Positions 24,831-32,679 of a stretch of DNA of 64,000 nucleotides are shown one piece after another. A program made the translations under genes and the position numbers. The DNA lies in NCBI RefSeq assembly GCF_900142365.1, contig NZ_FRAP01000011.1, positions 144,390-208,389 of the forward strand, in the 5' to 3' direction. Below the pieces are notes generated by a model that was not told the DNA's origin, made no database searches, and saw only the letters and a program-made list of their open reading frames with translations. Every line of letters starts with the position of its first letter. Position 1 is the first letter of the stretch. The DNA is from Pseudonocardia thermophila. GTDB lineage: Bacteria > Actinomycetota > Actinomycetes > Mycobacteriales > Pseudonocardiaceae.

Positions 24831-25697
24831 ATGCAGCCCACTCCCGATCCGCGACCGGTCCTCGTGGCCGTCGACCCGTCCGACTCGGCGCGCGACGCCG
24901 CCGTCTGGGCCGCGGAGGTCGCCGCGGACTGGTCGGTCCCGCTGCACCTGCTCCACGTCGTGCCCGGCCGCTCCACCGACCCGCCGCTGCCGCCGCCGCG
25001 CTGGCTGCAGCAGCTCGACGCGCTCGCCGTCCACACCGGCGTGCCCGACCGCGTCCACGAGGTCGTGCAGGGCAACGTCGTGGAGATCGTCTCCGCGCGG
25101 GCCAGGGACGCGCGGATGGTCGTGCTCGGATCCTACGGTGACACGGGCTGGTCGGGCGGGCTCAGCGGGCCCGTGTCGATCGCGGTGGTCGGGCGGGTGC
25201 AGTGCCCGGTCGCGGTGGTGCGCGGCACCGCCCCGCGCGTCGCGCCGCCGCGGGGTGGCCCGGTCGTGGTCGGGGTCGACGGGTCCGCCGCTGGTGCCGC
25301 CGCGCTGGGGTTCGGGGCCGGGCTCGCCGCGGACCTCGGCACCAGCCTGGTCGCCGTGCACGCCTGGTCCGGGGATGCGGACGACGGCTGCGCCGCGGCG
25401 TGGCGGCTGCTGGCCACCAGCCTCGCCGACGTCCGCCGGGCTCACCCGCTGCTGCCGATCGACCAGGTCGTCGAGCAGGACACCCCGCTGCGCGTCCTCT
25501 ACCGCCGCGCCGAGGGCGCGCGGATGCTCGTGCTCGGCAACCGCGGCTGGTCCGCGCCCGAGCGCACGCCGCTGAGCGAGACCACCCGCTCGCTCGTCGA
25601 GTCCGCGCCCTGCCCGGTGGTCGTGCTGCACGCCGCGGTGCCGGCCGCGGTCCCGGTGGGGACGCACTCCGGACCCGCGCGGTGCCCCCAGGCCTGA
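24831..25697 (+). CDS. Universal stress protein, tandem domains
   Basis: A 288-residue tandem USP. Domain 1 ('VLVAVDPSDSARDAAVW', 'VVLGSYGDTGWSGGLSGPVS') and domain 2 ('VVVGVDGSAAGAAALGF', 'LVLGNRGWSAPERTPLSETT') both have altered glycine motifs in which the last Gly-Ser/Thr is displaced. The last strand is 'CPVVVLHAAVP'. The ATG at 24831 follows CCGGAGGCGTCATC. It stands alone between a DosR-like box and a strong hairpin, so it is a single-gene unit. Confidence 0.85.
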   Translation: MQPTPDPRPVLVAVDPSDSARDAAVWAAEVAADWSVPLHLLHVVPGRSTDPPLPPPRWLQQLDALAVHTGVPDRVHEVVQGNVVEIVSARARDARMVVLGSYGDTGWSGGLSGPVSIAVVGRVQCPVAVVRGTAPRVAPPRGGPVVVGVDGSAAGAAALGFGAGLAADLGTSLVAVHAWSGDADDGCAAAWRLLATSLADVRRAHPLLPIDQVVEQDTPLRVLYRRAEGARMLVLGNRGWSAPERTPLSETTRSLVESAPCPVVVLHAAVPAAVPVGTHSGPARCPQA

Positions 25698-25698
25698 C

Positions 25699-25751
25699 GC
25701 GACGAACGGCACTCTCGTCCACCCCGAGTGGACGAGAGTGCCGTTCGTCGC
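25699..25751. repeat. Family B long hairpin, copy 1 (terminator and sulP leader)
   Basis: A 24-bp perfect stem (25699-25722 with 25728-25751) around a 5-nt loop. Its arms contain the ACGAACGG...TCGTCCAC sequence shared with copies at 39612, 40351 and 46314. It starts 2 bp after the USP stop and ends 16 bp before the SulP ATG, so it can terminate the USP transcript but would also fold in any sulP leader. Confidence 0.8.
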
Positions 25752-25767
25752 CACCCCGCATCCGGCG

Positions 25768-27510
25768 ATGACCCCTGGGTTCCGCCGGATCGTCGCGCGG
25801 TGCACCGGGCGCGTCGTGGGGGCGGGGCTGCGGCCCGGGCTGGATGCGCTGCGTCGCCGCGACGGCCGGGCCGTGCGGCGCGATGCCGTCGCCGGGGTGA
25901 CGGTCGCGGCCTACCTGGTCCCGCAGGTGCTGGCGTACTCGGCGGTGGCCGGGCTGCCCGCGGTCACCGGGCTGTGGGCAGCGATCGGCGCGCTGGTCCT
26001 CTACGCCCTGCTGGGCAGCTCCCGGTGGCTCTCCGCCGGACCCGAGTCGACGACCGCGGTCATGACGGCGGTCGCGGTCGGCCCGCTCGCCGCCGGTGAC
26101 CCGGCCCGCTACGCGGTGCTCGCGGCCGCGCTCGCCTGCCTGGTGGGCGTGATCTGCCTGCTCGCGCGCCTGGCGCGGCTCGGGTTCGTCGCGGAGATGC
26201 TCTCCCGCCCGGTGCTCGTCGGCTACCTCGCCGGGATCGCGCTCATCATGATCGCCGGACAGCTCGGGCCGGTCAGTGGCGTCCCGGTGACGGGGGAGAC
26301 GCCGGTGACCGAAGCGGTGTCCTTCGTGCAGCAGCTGGACGCGGTGCACGTGCCGACGCTGCTGATGGCGGCCGGTGTACTCGCCCTCCTGGTGGTCGGC
26401 GGTGCGGCGCTGCCGAAGCTGCCGATGCCGCTGATCGCGGTGTCCTTCGCGGCCGCGGTGGCCGCGCTGTTCGCGCTCGAGCGCTTCGGCATCGGCACCG
26501 TCGGCGGGGTGCCGCAGGGGCTGCCCGTGCCGGCGATCCCGGCGATCGACGTCGCCGATCTCACCGCGCTGGTGGTGCCTGCGGCCGGGGTCGCGTTCGT
26601 GACGTTCTGCGACGACGTGCTGACCGCCCGCGCGTTCGGCGACCGCGGCCGCGACCAGATCGACGCCGACCGGGAGCTGGTGGCGATCGGGGCCGCCAAC
26701 GTCGCTGCCGGGCTGCTGCACGGGTTCCCGGTGAGCAGCAGCGGCAGCCGCACGGTGATCGGGGAGTCCGCGGGCGGCCGCAGCCAGCTGTCGTCGGTGG
26801 TCTCCGCCGCGGCGGTGGTCGTGGTGCTGCTGGTCGCCGGGTCACTGCTCGCCGCGCTGCCGCAGGCGGCGCTCGGTGCGCTGGTCGTCTACGCCGCGTG
26901 CCGGCTGGTGCGGGTGCGGGAGTTCCGCCGCTTCGCCCGGTTCCGCCGGGCCGAGCTGGCGATCGCGCTGCTGGCGACGGTCACCGTGGTGCTCTTCGGG
27001 GTGCTGTACGGCGTGCTGGTGGCGGTGCTGCTGTCGGTGCTGGACCTGGTGCGGCGGGTCTCGCGGCCGCACGACGGCATCCTCGGGTTCGTCCCGGGGC
27101 TCGCCGGGATGCACGACATCGACGACCACCCGGGCGCGACCACCGTTCCCGGCCTGGTCGTCTACCGCTACGACGCGCCGCTGTGCTTCGCCAACGCCGA
27201 GGACTTCCGGCGCCGCGTCGAGGACGCCGTGGCGGTGGACCCGCCGCCGCGCTGGCTGCTGCTCAACGCCGAGGCCGTCACCGAGATCGACCTGACCGCC
27301 GCGGACGTGCTGCGCGACCTGATCCGCCGTCTCACCGCGCGCGGGATCGTCGTCGCCGTCGCGCGGGCCAAGACCGAGCTGTGGCGGGATCTGCAGCGAG
27401 CCGGGGTCACCGAGGTGATCGACGAGCGGCGGGTGTTCCCGACCCTGCCCACCGCCGTGGCCGCCTACCGGGAGGCCGAGGAGGATCAGCCGGGAACGCG
27501 ATCGGTGTGA
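25768..27510 (+). CDS. SulP/SLC26-family anion transporter with STAS domain
   Basis: A 580-residue protein with about 10-12 membrane helices, the SulP signature region ('AAYLVPQVLAYSAVAGLP' near 42-59 and 'SAGPESTTAVMTA' near 91-103), and a C-terminal STAS domain (about 455-570) with 'VPGLVVYRYDAPLCFANAEDF' and 'DLTAADVLRDL'. It should carry sulfate or bicarbonate. Rv1739c, a SulP protein, sits in the mycobacterial DosR locus, so its presence is consistent. I chose ATG 25768; the only earlier in-frame ATG lies inside the hairpin. The 3' end overlaps the convergent gene by 25 bp. Confidence 0.88.
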   Translation: MTPGFRRIVARCTGRVVGAGLRPGLDALRRRDGRAVRRDAVAGVTVAAYLVPQVLAYSAVAGLPAVTGLWAAIGALVLYALLGSSRWLSAGPESTTAVMTAVAVGPLAAGDPARYAVLAAALACLVGVICLLARLARLGFVAEMLSRPVLVGYLAGIALIMIAGQLGPVSGVPVTGETPVTEAVSFVQQLDAVHVPTLLMAAGVLALLVVGGAALPKLPMPLIAVSFAAAVAALFALERFGIGTVGGVPQGLPVPAIPAIDVADLTALVVPAAGVAFVTFCDDVLTARAFGDRGRDQIDADRELVAIGAANVAAGLLHGFPVSSSGSRTVIGESAGGRSQLSSVVSAAAVVVVLLVAGSLLAALPQAALGALVVYAACRLVRVREFRRFARFRRAELAIALLATVTVVLFGVLYGVLVAVLLSVLDLVRRVSRPHDGILGFVPGLAGMHDIDDHPGATTVPGLVVYRYDAPLCFANAEDFRRRVEDAVAVDPPPRWLLLNAEAVTEIDLTAADVLRDLIRRLTARGIVVAVARAKTELWRDLQRAGVTEVIDERRVFPTLPTAVAAYREAEEDQPGTRSV

Positions 27511-27863
27511 TGCCCGGAGTCGCGGTGCCCGGTCTTGTGGTGCCCGGTCTCGTGGTGCATGGACTCCGCGACGGCCCGGCCGAGCCGGAGCTGCTCCGCG
27601 GTGCGGGCGAGCCAGGTGAGCAGCCGGCTGCGGGCCTCGGCGGCGAGGTCCGGGGCGTGCGCCACGGGGATCGGCGGCGCACCGGCGATGCACACGGCGC
27701 AGTCGACGTCGGGCAGGCCGGCGGTCAGCTCAGCGAGCGCGCGGTCGCGCAGGGCCCGCCAGCGGCCGGGATCGTCCCCGCCCGGCGGGACGGTGAGCGC
27801 TTCGTCCCGGATGCGGTCGATGCGCTCGATCACCTCGGCCAGCGGTGGGGTGGTGGTGGTCAT
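27486..27863 (-). CDS. Unknown protein with His-rich C-terminal tail
   Basis: A 125-residue protein not recognised. The N-terminal part is helical ('LAEVIERIDRIRDEAL') with two cysteines 'VDCAVCIAG' near 53-61. The tail has nine or ten histidines in the pattern HHxTGHHKTGHRDSGHH (about 103-119), a likely metal-binding or buffering segment. That tail is encoded by a degenerate 15-bp direct repeat (around 27513-27560), so it grew by repeat expansion. The end overlaps the SulP gene in opposite orientation. It is probably co-transcribed behind the STAS/SEC14-like gene (15 bp gap). Confidence 0.6.
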   Translation of the reverse strand: MTTTTPPLAEVIERIDRIRDEALTVPPGGDDPGRWRALRDRALAELTAGLPDVDCAVCIAGAPPIPVAHAPDLAAEARSRLLTWLARTAEQLRLGRAVAESMHHETGHHKTGHRDSGHHTDRVPG

Positions 27864-27878
27864 GACGGTCCTCTCGGA

Positions 27879-28625
27879 TCAGGCCGCGCGGGCGCGACCG
27901 GCCGCAGCCCACGCGATGGCGGCGTCGAGCTCGTCGTGGGCGAAGTGGCGGGTCCGCGGATGGGTGATCAGCCCGGCGAGCCCGGCGGCCGCGGCGGCGA
28001 CGGTTCCGTCGACGGCCACGGCGATCCGGTCGATCCGCCGGTGGTGGCGGGCGACGAACTGCAGGTGGGCACGCAGCGCCGCGAAGTTCTCCCACCCGGG
28101 CACGGCAGCCGCGTGCAGCACGACCGCGTGCAGCGTCGGGTGCTCGGCGAGGTGCCGGTCGACGACCGCGGCCAGCTCGGCCACGTCCTCGACGCGCAGC
28201 GGGCCGTCGGCCTCCACGACCACCGTGTCGTCGGCCACCCGGATCCGCAGGTGGGACGCACCCGGCAGCTCCTGCAACCAGGTGATCGCCGCGGCGCGTT
28301 CCTCGAACGGGAACACCCGCACCGGGTACGGGGTGAAGAACGCGGCGAACCGGGTCATCCCGGCCAGCCACGGCAGGTCGGTGACGACGGCGCAGCCGTC
28401 GAACGCGTGCAGGACTCGGCGACCGAGCGCGAGGTCTTCGAACGCCGCCTCGGACGTGATACCGCCGAAGTCGGGGATCTCCACCAGGCACCGCAGCCGC
28501 TGCCCGGTGGTGGCCGCCCGGGCGACGAGCGGCTCGACCACGGCCTGGTAGTCCTCGCGAGTCAGCTTCCCGCTCGCGCGCAGGCCGTCGATGCCGGCGG
28601 GCAGGTCGGGGATCGTCTCGATCAT
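27879..28625 (-). CDS. Duplicated SpoIIAA-like (STAS/SEC14) protein
   Basis: A 248-residue protein built from two copies of a SpoIIAA-like/STAS-SEC14 domain. Repeat 1 (about 5-120) has 'KLTREDYQAVVEPLV', 'LRCLVEIPDFGGITSEAAF' and 'VRVFPFEERAAAITWL'; repeat 2 (about 128-245) has 'LRVEDVAELAAVVDRHL', 'VPGWENFAALRAHLQFV' and 'TRHFAHDELDAAIAWA'. Such domains bind lipid or act in partner switching; the ligand is unknown. ACAGGAGCCGAACG lies before the ATG (28623-28625) and a DosR-like box is 63 bp upstream. Confidence 0.75.
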   Translation of the reverse strand: MIETIPDLPAGIDGLRASGKLTREDYQAVVEPLVARAATTGQRLRCLVEIPDFGGITSEAAFEDLALGRRVLHAFDGCAVVTDLPWLAGMTRFAAFFTPYPVRVFPFEERAAAITWLQELPGASHLRIRVADDTVVVEADGPLRVEDVAELAAVVDRHLAEHPTLHAVVLHAAAVPGWENFAALRAHLQFVARHHRRIDRIAVAVDGTVAAAAAGLAGLITHPRTRHFAHDELDAAIAWAAAGRARAA

Positions 28626-28687
28626 CGTTCGGCTCCTGTCGGAAGAGGGCTCGGACCAGCGTCCTCGTGGCGTGCCGGCCGGCGGCA

Positions 28688-28701
28688 CGGCCGAAGGGCC
28701 T
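28688..28701 (-). promoter_or_regulatory. DosR-like box upstream of SpoIIAA-like gene
   Basis: On the minus strand AGGCCCTTCGGCCG, 11/14 to the window consensus with the central CCTTCGGCC intact. It lies 63 bp upstream of the ATG. Confidence 0.55.
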
Positions 28702-28728
28702 GCGGCAGCGGCCCGGACGGCGGTCCGG

Positions 28729-30198
28729 TCAGCGCAAGGCCCGGTGCAGGGCCCCACCGACCGCCGCCAGCTCGGCTTCGGTGCGCCGGAGCACGTCGCC
28801 CTCCCGCTCGTGCAGCACGCCGAGCCGGAAGCCGTCGGATCCACTGACGGAGGCGGCGATCTCGCGCAGGATCGGGCGGGCGGTCACGGCGTCCTGCCGC
28901 TCGCCCAGCAGGTCCTGGAGGGCGTGCGCGGCGCGGGCGAACCGGTCCGCGCGGCGGCCGGCGACGGGCGCGGCGGCCTCGGCGGCGTAGCGCAGCCGCT
29001 TGGCCGCCTTCCGGGCATGGTGCAGGGCGAGGTCCCGGTCGGTTGCCTCCGCGGTCGTGCGGGCGCCGTGCAGCGTCGCAGCGATCCGCCGGGCGGCTCG
29101 CTCCAGTTCCTTGCGCAGCACCTCCTCGGCCGGCCGCCACGCGCGCTTCGTGAACGGCGGGTTGGCGGCGAGATCGTCCAGCGCGGCGAGCAGCTCCACG
29201 TAGCGCGCGCCGTCCAGCGCCGCAAGGACCTCCTCGGCCGCCGCGGTCCGCCGCGGCGCGAAGTGGGCGTCGAGAACGGCGGTGAGCTCCGGCTCCGCGG
29301 CGGCGATGCGGGCGTGCAGCACCTCCAGGTCCCGCGCCACGCCCAGCACCTCGCCGAGCCACTGCAGGTCGGCGTCGAGCCCGCGGGTGCGCTCGCGGTC
29401 GAGCACCCGCCCGAACACGCGCAGCACACTGCGGATCCGCCGGCAGCACACCCGCATCCGGTGCACCGAGTCCGGCCGTTCCAGCCGCACCAGCGGATCG
29501 AGCAGCACCAGCTCCCGGGTGCGCCGGTAGATCTCGGCGACGAGCACCTCGCCCGCGGTCGCGGGTTCCCGGTCCGGCTGCGGCTGCGGGGCACCCAGCG
29601 CGGGCGGCAGCTTCGACGGGCTGCCGCGGCGCAGCCCCGCGTCGAGGAACGCCCGCTCCAGGACGTCCAGCGTCGCCGGCGGGACCGCCGGGTCCAGCTC
29701 GACGTCGATCTCCCGCCAGCGGCGCCGCTCGGGTGCGGCGTCGTCACCGATGCGGGCCGGGGCGGCCTCCACCAGGTCGTCGGCCACCTCGGCCAGCTCC
29801 CGGCCGGTCGCGTCGCAGAGCACGGTGCGCCGCCTGCGGGTGTGCACGGTCGCTGCGACGTCCACCGGGCGGCCCCGCACGACAGCGCGGACCAGCGCGG
29901 TGAGCTCGGGCGGCGGCCACTCCAGCCACACGGCGTCGCGATCGCCGGGCACCTCGACGCGGTGGCGCGCGTCCGGGCCGTCCGGGATCTTCAACGCCCA
30001 CGCCGCGCGGCCGGCGCCGCGCTCGTGGCACAGGGTGATGCCGTACCGCAGCAGGTCGCGCTCGGCGGTGTCGAAGTACACCGCGTGCAGCGACTCGTCG
30101 TGCGGGTCGACGACCGCGCGCAGGTCGGCCGCGGCCCAGTCCGGCGCGGCCGCGCCGGCGCCGCGGTAGGTCCGCTCGACGTCGCGCTGGGTGGTCAT
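28729..30198 (-). CDS. CYTH-CHAD domain protein
   Basis: A 489-residue protein. The N-terminal CYTH domain (about 5-200) has 'VERTYRG' in place of the usual ExExK, 'AVYFDTAERDLLRYGITLCHER' split over about 40-61, and 'WREIDVELD' near 161. The C-terminal CHAD domain (about 215-480) is helical with conserved basic/His positions 'VHRMRVCCRRIRSVLRVF' and 'LHHARKAAKRLRYAAE'. CYTH enzymes act on triphosphates; CHAD domains bind inorganic polyphosphate. This suggests polyphosphate handling. The start codon overlaps the stop of the PII-like gene (ATGA), so the two are coupled. Confidence 0.87.
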   Translation of the reverse strand: MTTQRDVERTYRGAGAAAPDWAAADLRAVVDPHDESLHAVYFDTAERDLLRYGITLCHERGAGRAAWALKIPDGPDARHRVEVPGDRDAVWLEWPPPELTALVRAVVRGRPVDVAATVHTRRRRTVLCDATGRELAEVADDLVEAAPARIGDDAAPERRRWREIDVELDPAVPPATLDVLERAFLDAGLRRGSPSKLPPALGAPQPQPDREPATAGEVLVAEIYRRTRELVLLDPLVRLERPDSVHRMRVCCRRIRSVLRVFGRVLDRERTRGLDADLQWLGEVLGVARDLEVLHARIAAAEPELTAVLDAHFAPRRTAAAEEVLAALDGARYVELLAALDDLAANPPFTKRAWRPAEEVLRKELERAARRIAATLHGARTTAEATDRDLALHHARKAAKRLRYAAEAAAPVAGRRADRFARAAHALQDLLGERQDAVTARPILREIAASVSGSDGFRLGVLHEREGDVLRRTEAELAAVGGALHRALR

Positions 30199-30596
30199 GA
30201 CGGACTCCTCCCGGGCGCCGGATCAGCGCGGACCAGGCGCAGCGGGGGCCGGGCCGGGGCATCGCCGACGGGATCGGGCGGCGCCACGGGCACGACCTCC
30301 TCCACGTCGTCGAGCGTGATCAACCCGCTCGGCAGCGCCAGCGCCATCGCCCGGGCGAAGTCCTCGACGCCCTCGACGTCGCCCAGCACCACGACGGCCG
30401 TCGGCCGGCCGGTGCCGGCGCGCCCGAACCCGAACCCGGCTGCGGCCGGGAACGCGGCGCCGCTCGACAGGCCGGCCTCGCGGGCCAGGTCGAGGATCAC
30501 CTCGGCGGCGAGTCCGATCTCGCCGCGGTGCGGCTCGTCGGTCTCCTCGACGAGGATCGTGAGCCGGCGGCGGTGCCGGCGCTGGGGTGCGTCCAC
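30195..30596 (-). CDS. Possible DUF190/PII-like small protein
   Basis: A 133-residue protein. 'RRLTILVEETDEPHRGEIGLAAEVILDLAREAGLSSGAAF' split over residues 10-50, then 'VVVLGDVEGVEDFARAM' and 'LITLDDVEEV', fits the ferredoxin-like alternation of DUF190 (PII-like) proteins: first strand, helix with AREAGL, 'GFGFG' loop, then closing strand. The family resembles nucleotide-sensing PII proteins, but sequence identity by eye is modest. The Pro/Arg-rich tail (about 108-133) is extra. It is coupled to the CYTH-CHAD gene and has a DosR-like box 36 bp upstream. Confidence 0.55.
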   Translation of the reverse strand: MDAPQRRHRRRLTILVEETDEPHRGEIGLAAEVILDLAREAGLSSGAAFPAAAGFGFGRAGTGRPTAVVVLGDVEGVEDFARAMALALPSGLITLDDVEEVVPVAPPDPVGDAPARPPLRLVRADPAPGRSPS

Positions 30597-30631
30597 TCGC
30601 CGATCACACCCGCTCGCGGCGGCGCGCGGCA

Positions 30632-30645
30632 GGGCCGGACGTCAG
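30632..30645 (-). promoter_or_regulatory. DosR-like box upstream of PII-like/CHAD operon
   Basis: On the minus strand CTGACGTCCGGCCC, 10/14 to the window consensus. It lies 36 bp upstream of the PII-like ATG and overlaps the last codons of the Bpa-like gene. Confidence 0.45.
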
Positions 30646-31031
30646 CCCCGGCCGGGTCCGCTGGTCCCGTGCTGCTGGTCCTGCCTGCGCCGTCCGGCGC
30701 CGGTCATGGCTGCGAACTGCACGCCCTGGAACAGGCCCTCCAACCAGCCGACCAGCTGCGCGTGCGCGATGCGCAGCTCGGCGTCCGTGACGGCAGTGCC
30801 GACCGACAGGTGCGGGGAGATCACGTCCAGCTCGGTCCGCAGGTCCTCCGGTAGCTCGGCCTCGATCTCGGCGACCGCGCGGGAATGGGTGCGCACGAGA
30901 CGGTCGCGGGCGGCGCCGTCCAGGGGCATCGCGTGCAGCTCCTCCAGCAGATGCTTGATCATCCGCCCCAGGCGCAGCAGCTTGACGGGATCGGCACCGG
31001 CGAACGGGTCACCGCGACGAGCTGGCCTCAT
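30642..31031 (-). CDS. Second Bpa-like (DUF2587) protein
   Basis: A 129-residue paralogue of the protein at 148-504. 'RLGRMIKHLLEELHAMPLD' (about 20-38) and 'DAELRIAHAQLVGWLEGLFQG' split around 83-103 define the family. The C-terminus is 'RRRQDQQHGTSGPGRG', Gly/Arg/Gln-rich with no GQYL or HbYX ending. Compared with the first copy it differs at many surface positions but keeps the helical core. A ring-forming adaptor role is possible; direct 20S gate opening looks unlikely without the motif. Confidence 0.8.
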   Translation of the reverse strand: MRPARRGDPFAGADPVKLLRLGRMIKHLLEELHAMPLDGAARDRLVRTHSRAVAEIEAELPEDLRTELDVISPHLSVGTAVTDAELRIAHAQLVGWLEGLFQGVQFAAMTGAGRRRQDQQHGTSGPGRG

Positions 31032-31103
31032 ACCTCGACCGTAGGGGCGTCGCCCGCCCAGCGGGCAGGGTCGGAGGTCAGCAGTCTGCGGGTCGAGGGG
31101 CGG

Positions 31104-31448
31104 TCACGGGATCCGGCCGAGAGCCGCCACCCCCGTCGCCGCGAGTGCCGCGATCTTCACGACCTCGACGGCCAGGCGCGGGAGGTCGCTGCGCCCGCCC
31201 GAGCCCGCGGCGGCATCGAGCCCGAGCTGCGTGAGCAGGCTGGCGCCGACGACGGCGCCGCCGGTGACCACCGCGGCCGCGGGTGGATCGGCGAGGAACA
31301 CCGCCACGAGCGCGAGGAGCAGGCTGAGCTCCGCGAGGTCGAACGCGCGTGCCGCGCGGCCGCGGGCCAGCCGCAGCAGCAGGTCCGCGGCGACGAGCGC
31401 GAGCCAGACCACCGCGAGGCCCGCGACGACGACCATCCCGGCGCGCAC
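31104..31448 (-). CDS. Small integral membrane protein, unknown
   Basis: A 114-residue protein with about three or four hydrophobic helices: 'MVVVAGLAVVWLALVAADLLL' spread over 5-25, then 'LLLALVAVFLA', 'AAAVVTGGAVVGASLL' and 'IAALAATGVAALG'. No family recognised. The start is uncertain: I use GTG 31448, but ATG 31436 or GTG 31457 are alternatives and none has a strong ribosome site. A DosR-like box lies about 58 bp upstream of the chosen start. Confidence 0.5.
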   Translation of the reverse strand: MRAGMVVVAGLAVVWLALVAADLLLRLARGRAARAFDLAELSLLLALVAVFLADPPAAAVVTGGAVVGASLLTQLGLDAAAGSGGRSDLPRLAVEVVKIAALAATGVAALGRIP

Positions 31449-31505
31449 GGGAGCCACCCTGCTGCACCCGCGGCGCGGCACGCAGGGCCGGACGGGCAGG
31501 GCGCG

Positions 31506-31519
31506 CTGCCGTTGGTCCC
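31506..31519 (-). promoter_or_regulatory. Possible DosR-like box between membrane and CBS genes
   Basis: On the minus strand GGGACCAACGGCAG, 10/14 to the window consensus. It lies 58 bp from the leftward membrane-protein start and 111 bp from the rightward CBS gene. Confidence 0.45.
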
Positions 31520-31629
31520 GGCCCGCCGTCCCGGCCGCGGCGGACCGAGCGGCGGACGGGATCCGGGCCCTGCGCCCCTGCTGCGGAACCCGGTTCGGGC
31601 GGAGCGTGGTGGTAGGGAAGGAGCCCACC

Positions 31630-32231
31630 ATGATCGTGCGAGACGTGATGACGACGGCCGTGGAGACGGTCGGTCCGGACACGCCCGTGCACACGGCGCT
31701 GGCCCGGCTGGCGGAGCGTGGTTTCACCGCGCTCCCGGTGGCGACGAGGACGGGCGGTTGGTCGGCATCGTGACCGAGGCCGACGTGCTGCGCGACCGGG
31801 TGCGCCACGACGTGCACTCCCGCGAGGTCCACGCGGAGATCGACGCGCACCCGCCGCAGCTGGTCGGAGCGGTCATGTCGACCGACGTGATGACGGTGGA
31901 CCCGTGGACCGACGTCGCCGAGCTGGAGCGGCGCATGCGCGACACCGGGTTCCGCTCGGTGCCCGTCGTCGAGCCGGACACCGGGCTGGTCGGGATCGTG
32001 AGCCGGCGCGACATCATGCGCGCGCTCGACCGGACCGACGGCCAGATCGCGGCCGACGTCCGCGCGGCGCTCGCCGACTACGCCGGGCGGGGCCGCTGGG
32101 ACGTCCTGCACGTCACCGGCGGCGTGGTGGTGCTCGGGGATCCCTACGACCTGCCCGAGGAGCGGCACGCCGCGGCCGTCGTGGCGGCCGGGGTGCCGGG
32201 CGTCGTCGACGTCCGGATCGTGCCGGCGTAG
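31630..32231 (+). pseudogene. CBS pair with short C-terminal domain, one-base frameshift
   Basis: Residues 1-38 are a good CBS1 start ('MIVRDVMTTAVETVGPD', 'AERGFTALPVA'). At about 31740, where 'GCTCCCGGTGGCGACGAGGAC' would need one extra base to read LPVxDEDGRLVGIV, the frame shifts and continues as 'GRLVGIVTEADVLRD', CBS2 'VMSTDVMTVDPWT' with 'LVGIVSRRDIM', and a BON-like tail ('DVLHVTGGVVVLGDPYDL'). Without the missing base translation stops at 31773. The remainder is intact, so this is either a very recent mutation or a sequencing error. GGGAAGGAGCCCACC precedes the ATG. Confidence 0.75.
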
Positions 32232-32253
32232 GGCGACCGCCCGCCCGCGGACC

Positions 32254-32267
32254 GGGACCTTCGGACG
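32254..32267 (+). promoter_or_regulatory. DosR-like box GGGACCTTCGGACG
   Basis: 12/14 to the window consensus, with positions 1-11 matching exactly. It lies 83 bp upstream of the SHOCT-domain gene and is the nearest clear box to hsp20, which follows 57 bp after that gene. Confidence 0.65.
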
Positions 32268-32349
32268 GGCGAGAACGAGGCGTCGGTCGGATGGCGATCG
32301 CCCCGCAGGAGGCGACGCTGGAGAGGCGACACCGGGGAGGTGGGCACAC

Positions 32350-32622
32350 ATGGTGTGGTGGCACGGGCCCGCGATGGGTGGCTGGGGCTGGGCGCTGATG
32401 GTGCTCGCCGGTGTCCTGCTGTTCGCGCCGGTCGCGGCCGGGCTGATCGTCGTTGCCCGGGGCGCGGGCGGGACGCGCGAGCAGGACGTCGAACCCGGTG
32501 CTGCGGATGCGCCCGAGGAGATCCTGGCCCGCCGGTTCGCCTGCGGCGACATCGACGCCGACGAGTACCGCGAGCGGCTCGCCGTCCTGCAGGCGGCGGG
32601 CTCGCGGAAGGACGACAGCTGA
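32350..32622 (+). CDS. SHOCT-domain membrane protein
   Basis: A 90-residue protein with an N-terminal Trp/Gly-rich segment, one membrane helix (about 12-37) and a C-terminal SHOCT motif 'APEEILARRFACGDIDADEYRERLAVL' (read from about 54 to 80 in two halves). SHOCT is a short oligomerisation motif. CCGGGGAGGTGGGCACAC precedes the ATG. It probably forms an operon with the hsp20 gene 57 bp downstream. Confidence 0.8.
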   Translation: MVWWHGPAMGGWGWALMVLAGVLLFAPVAAGLIVVARGAGGTREQDVEPGAADAPEEILARRFACGDIDADEYRERLAVLQAAGSRKDDS

Positions 32623-32679
32623 ACCCGACCCCGGGACCGAGCCGGGGTCGGTCAGGACGGAACGATCCGAGGAGGACCG

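Noticed and set aside
32633..32646. DosR box directly before hsp20 (GGGACCGAGCCGGG)
   Set aside because: Only the left half matches; the right half is lost. hsp20 is better explained by the box at 32254.
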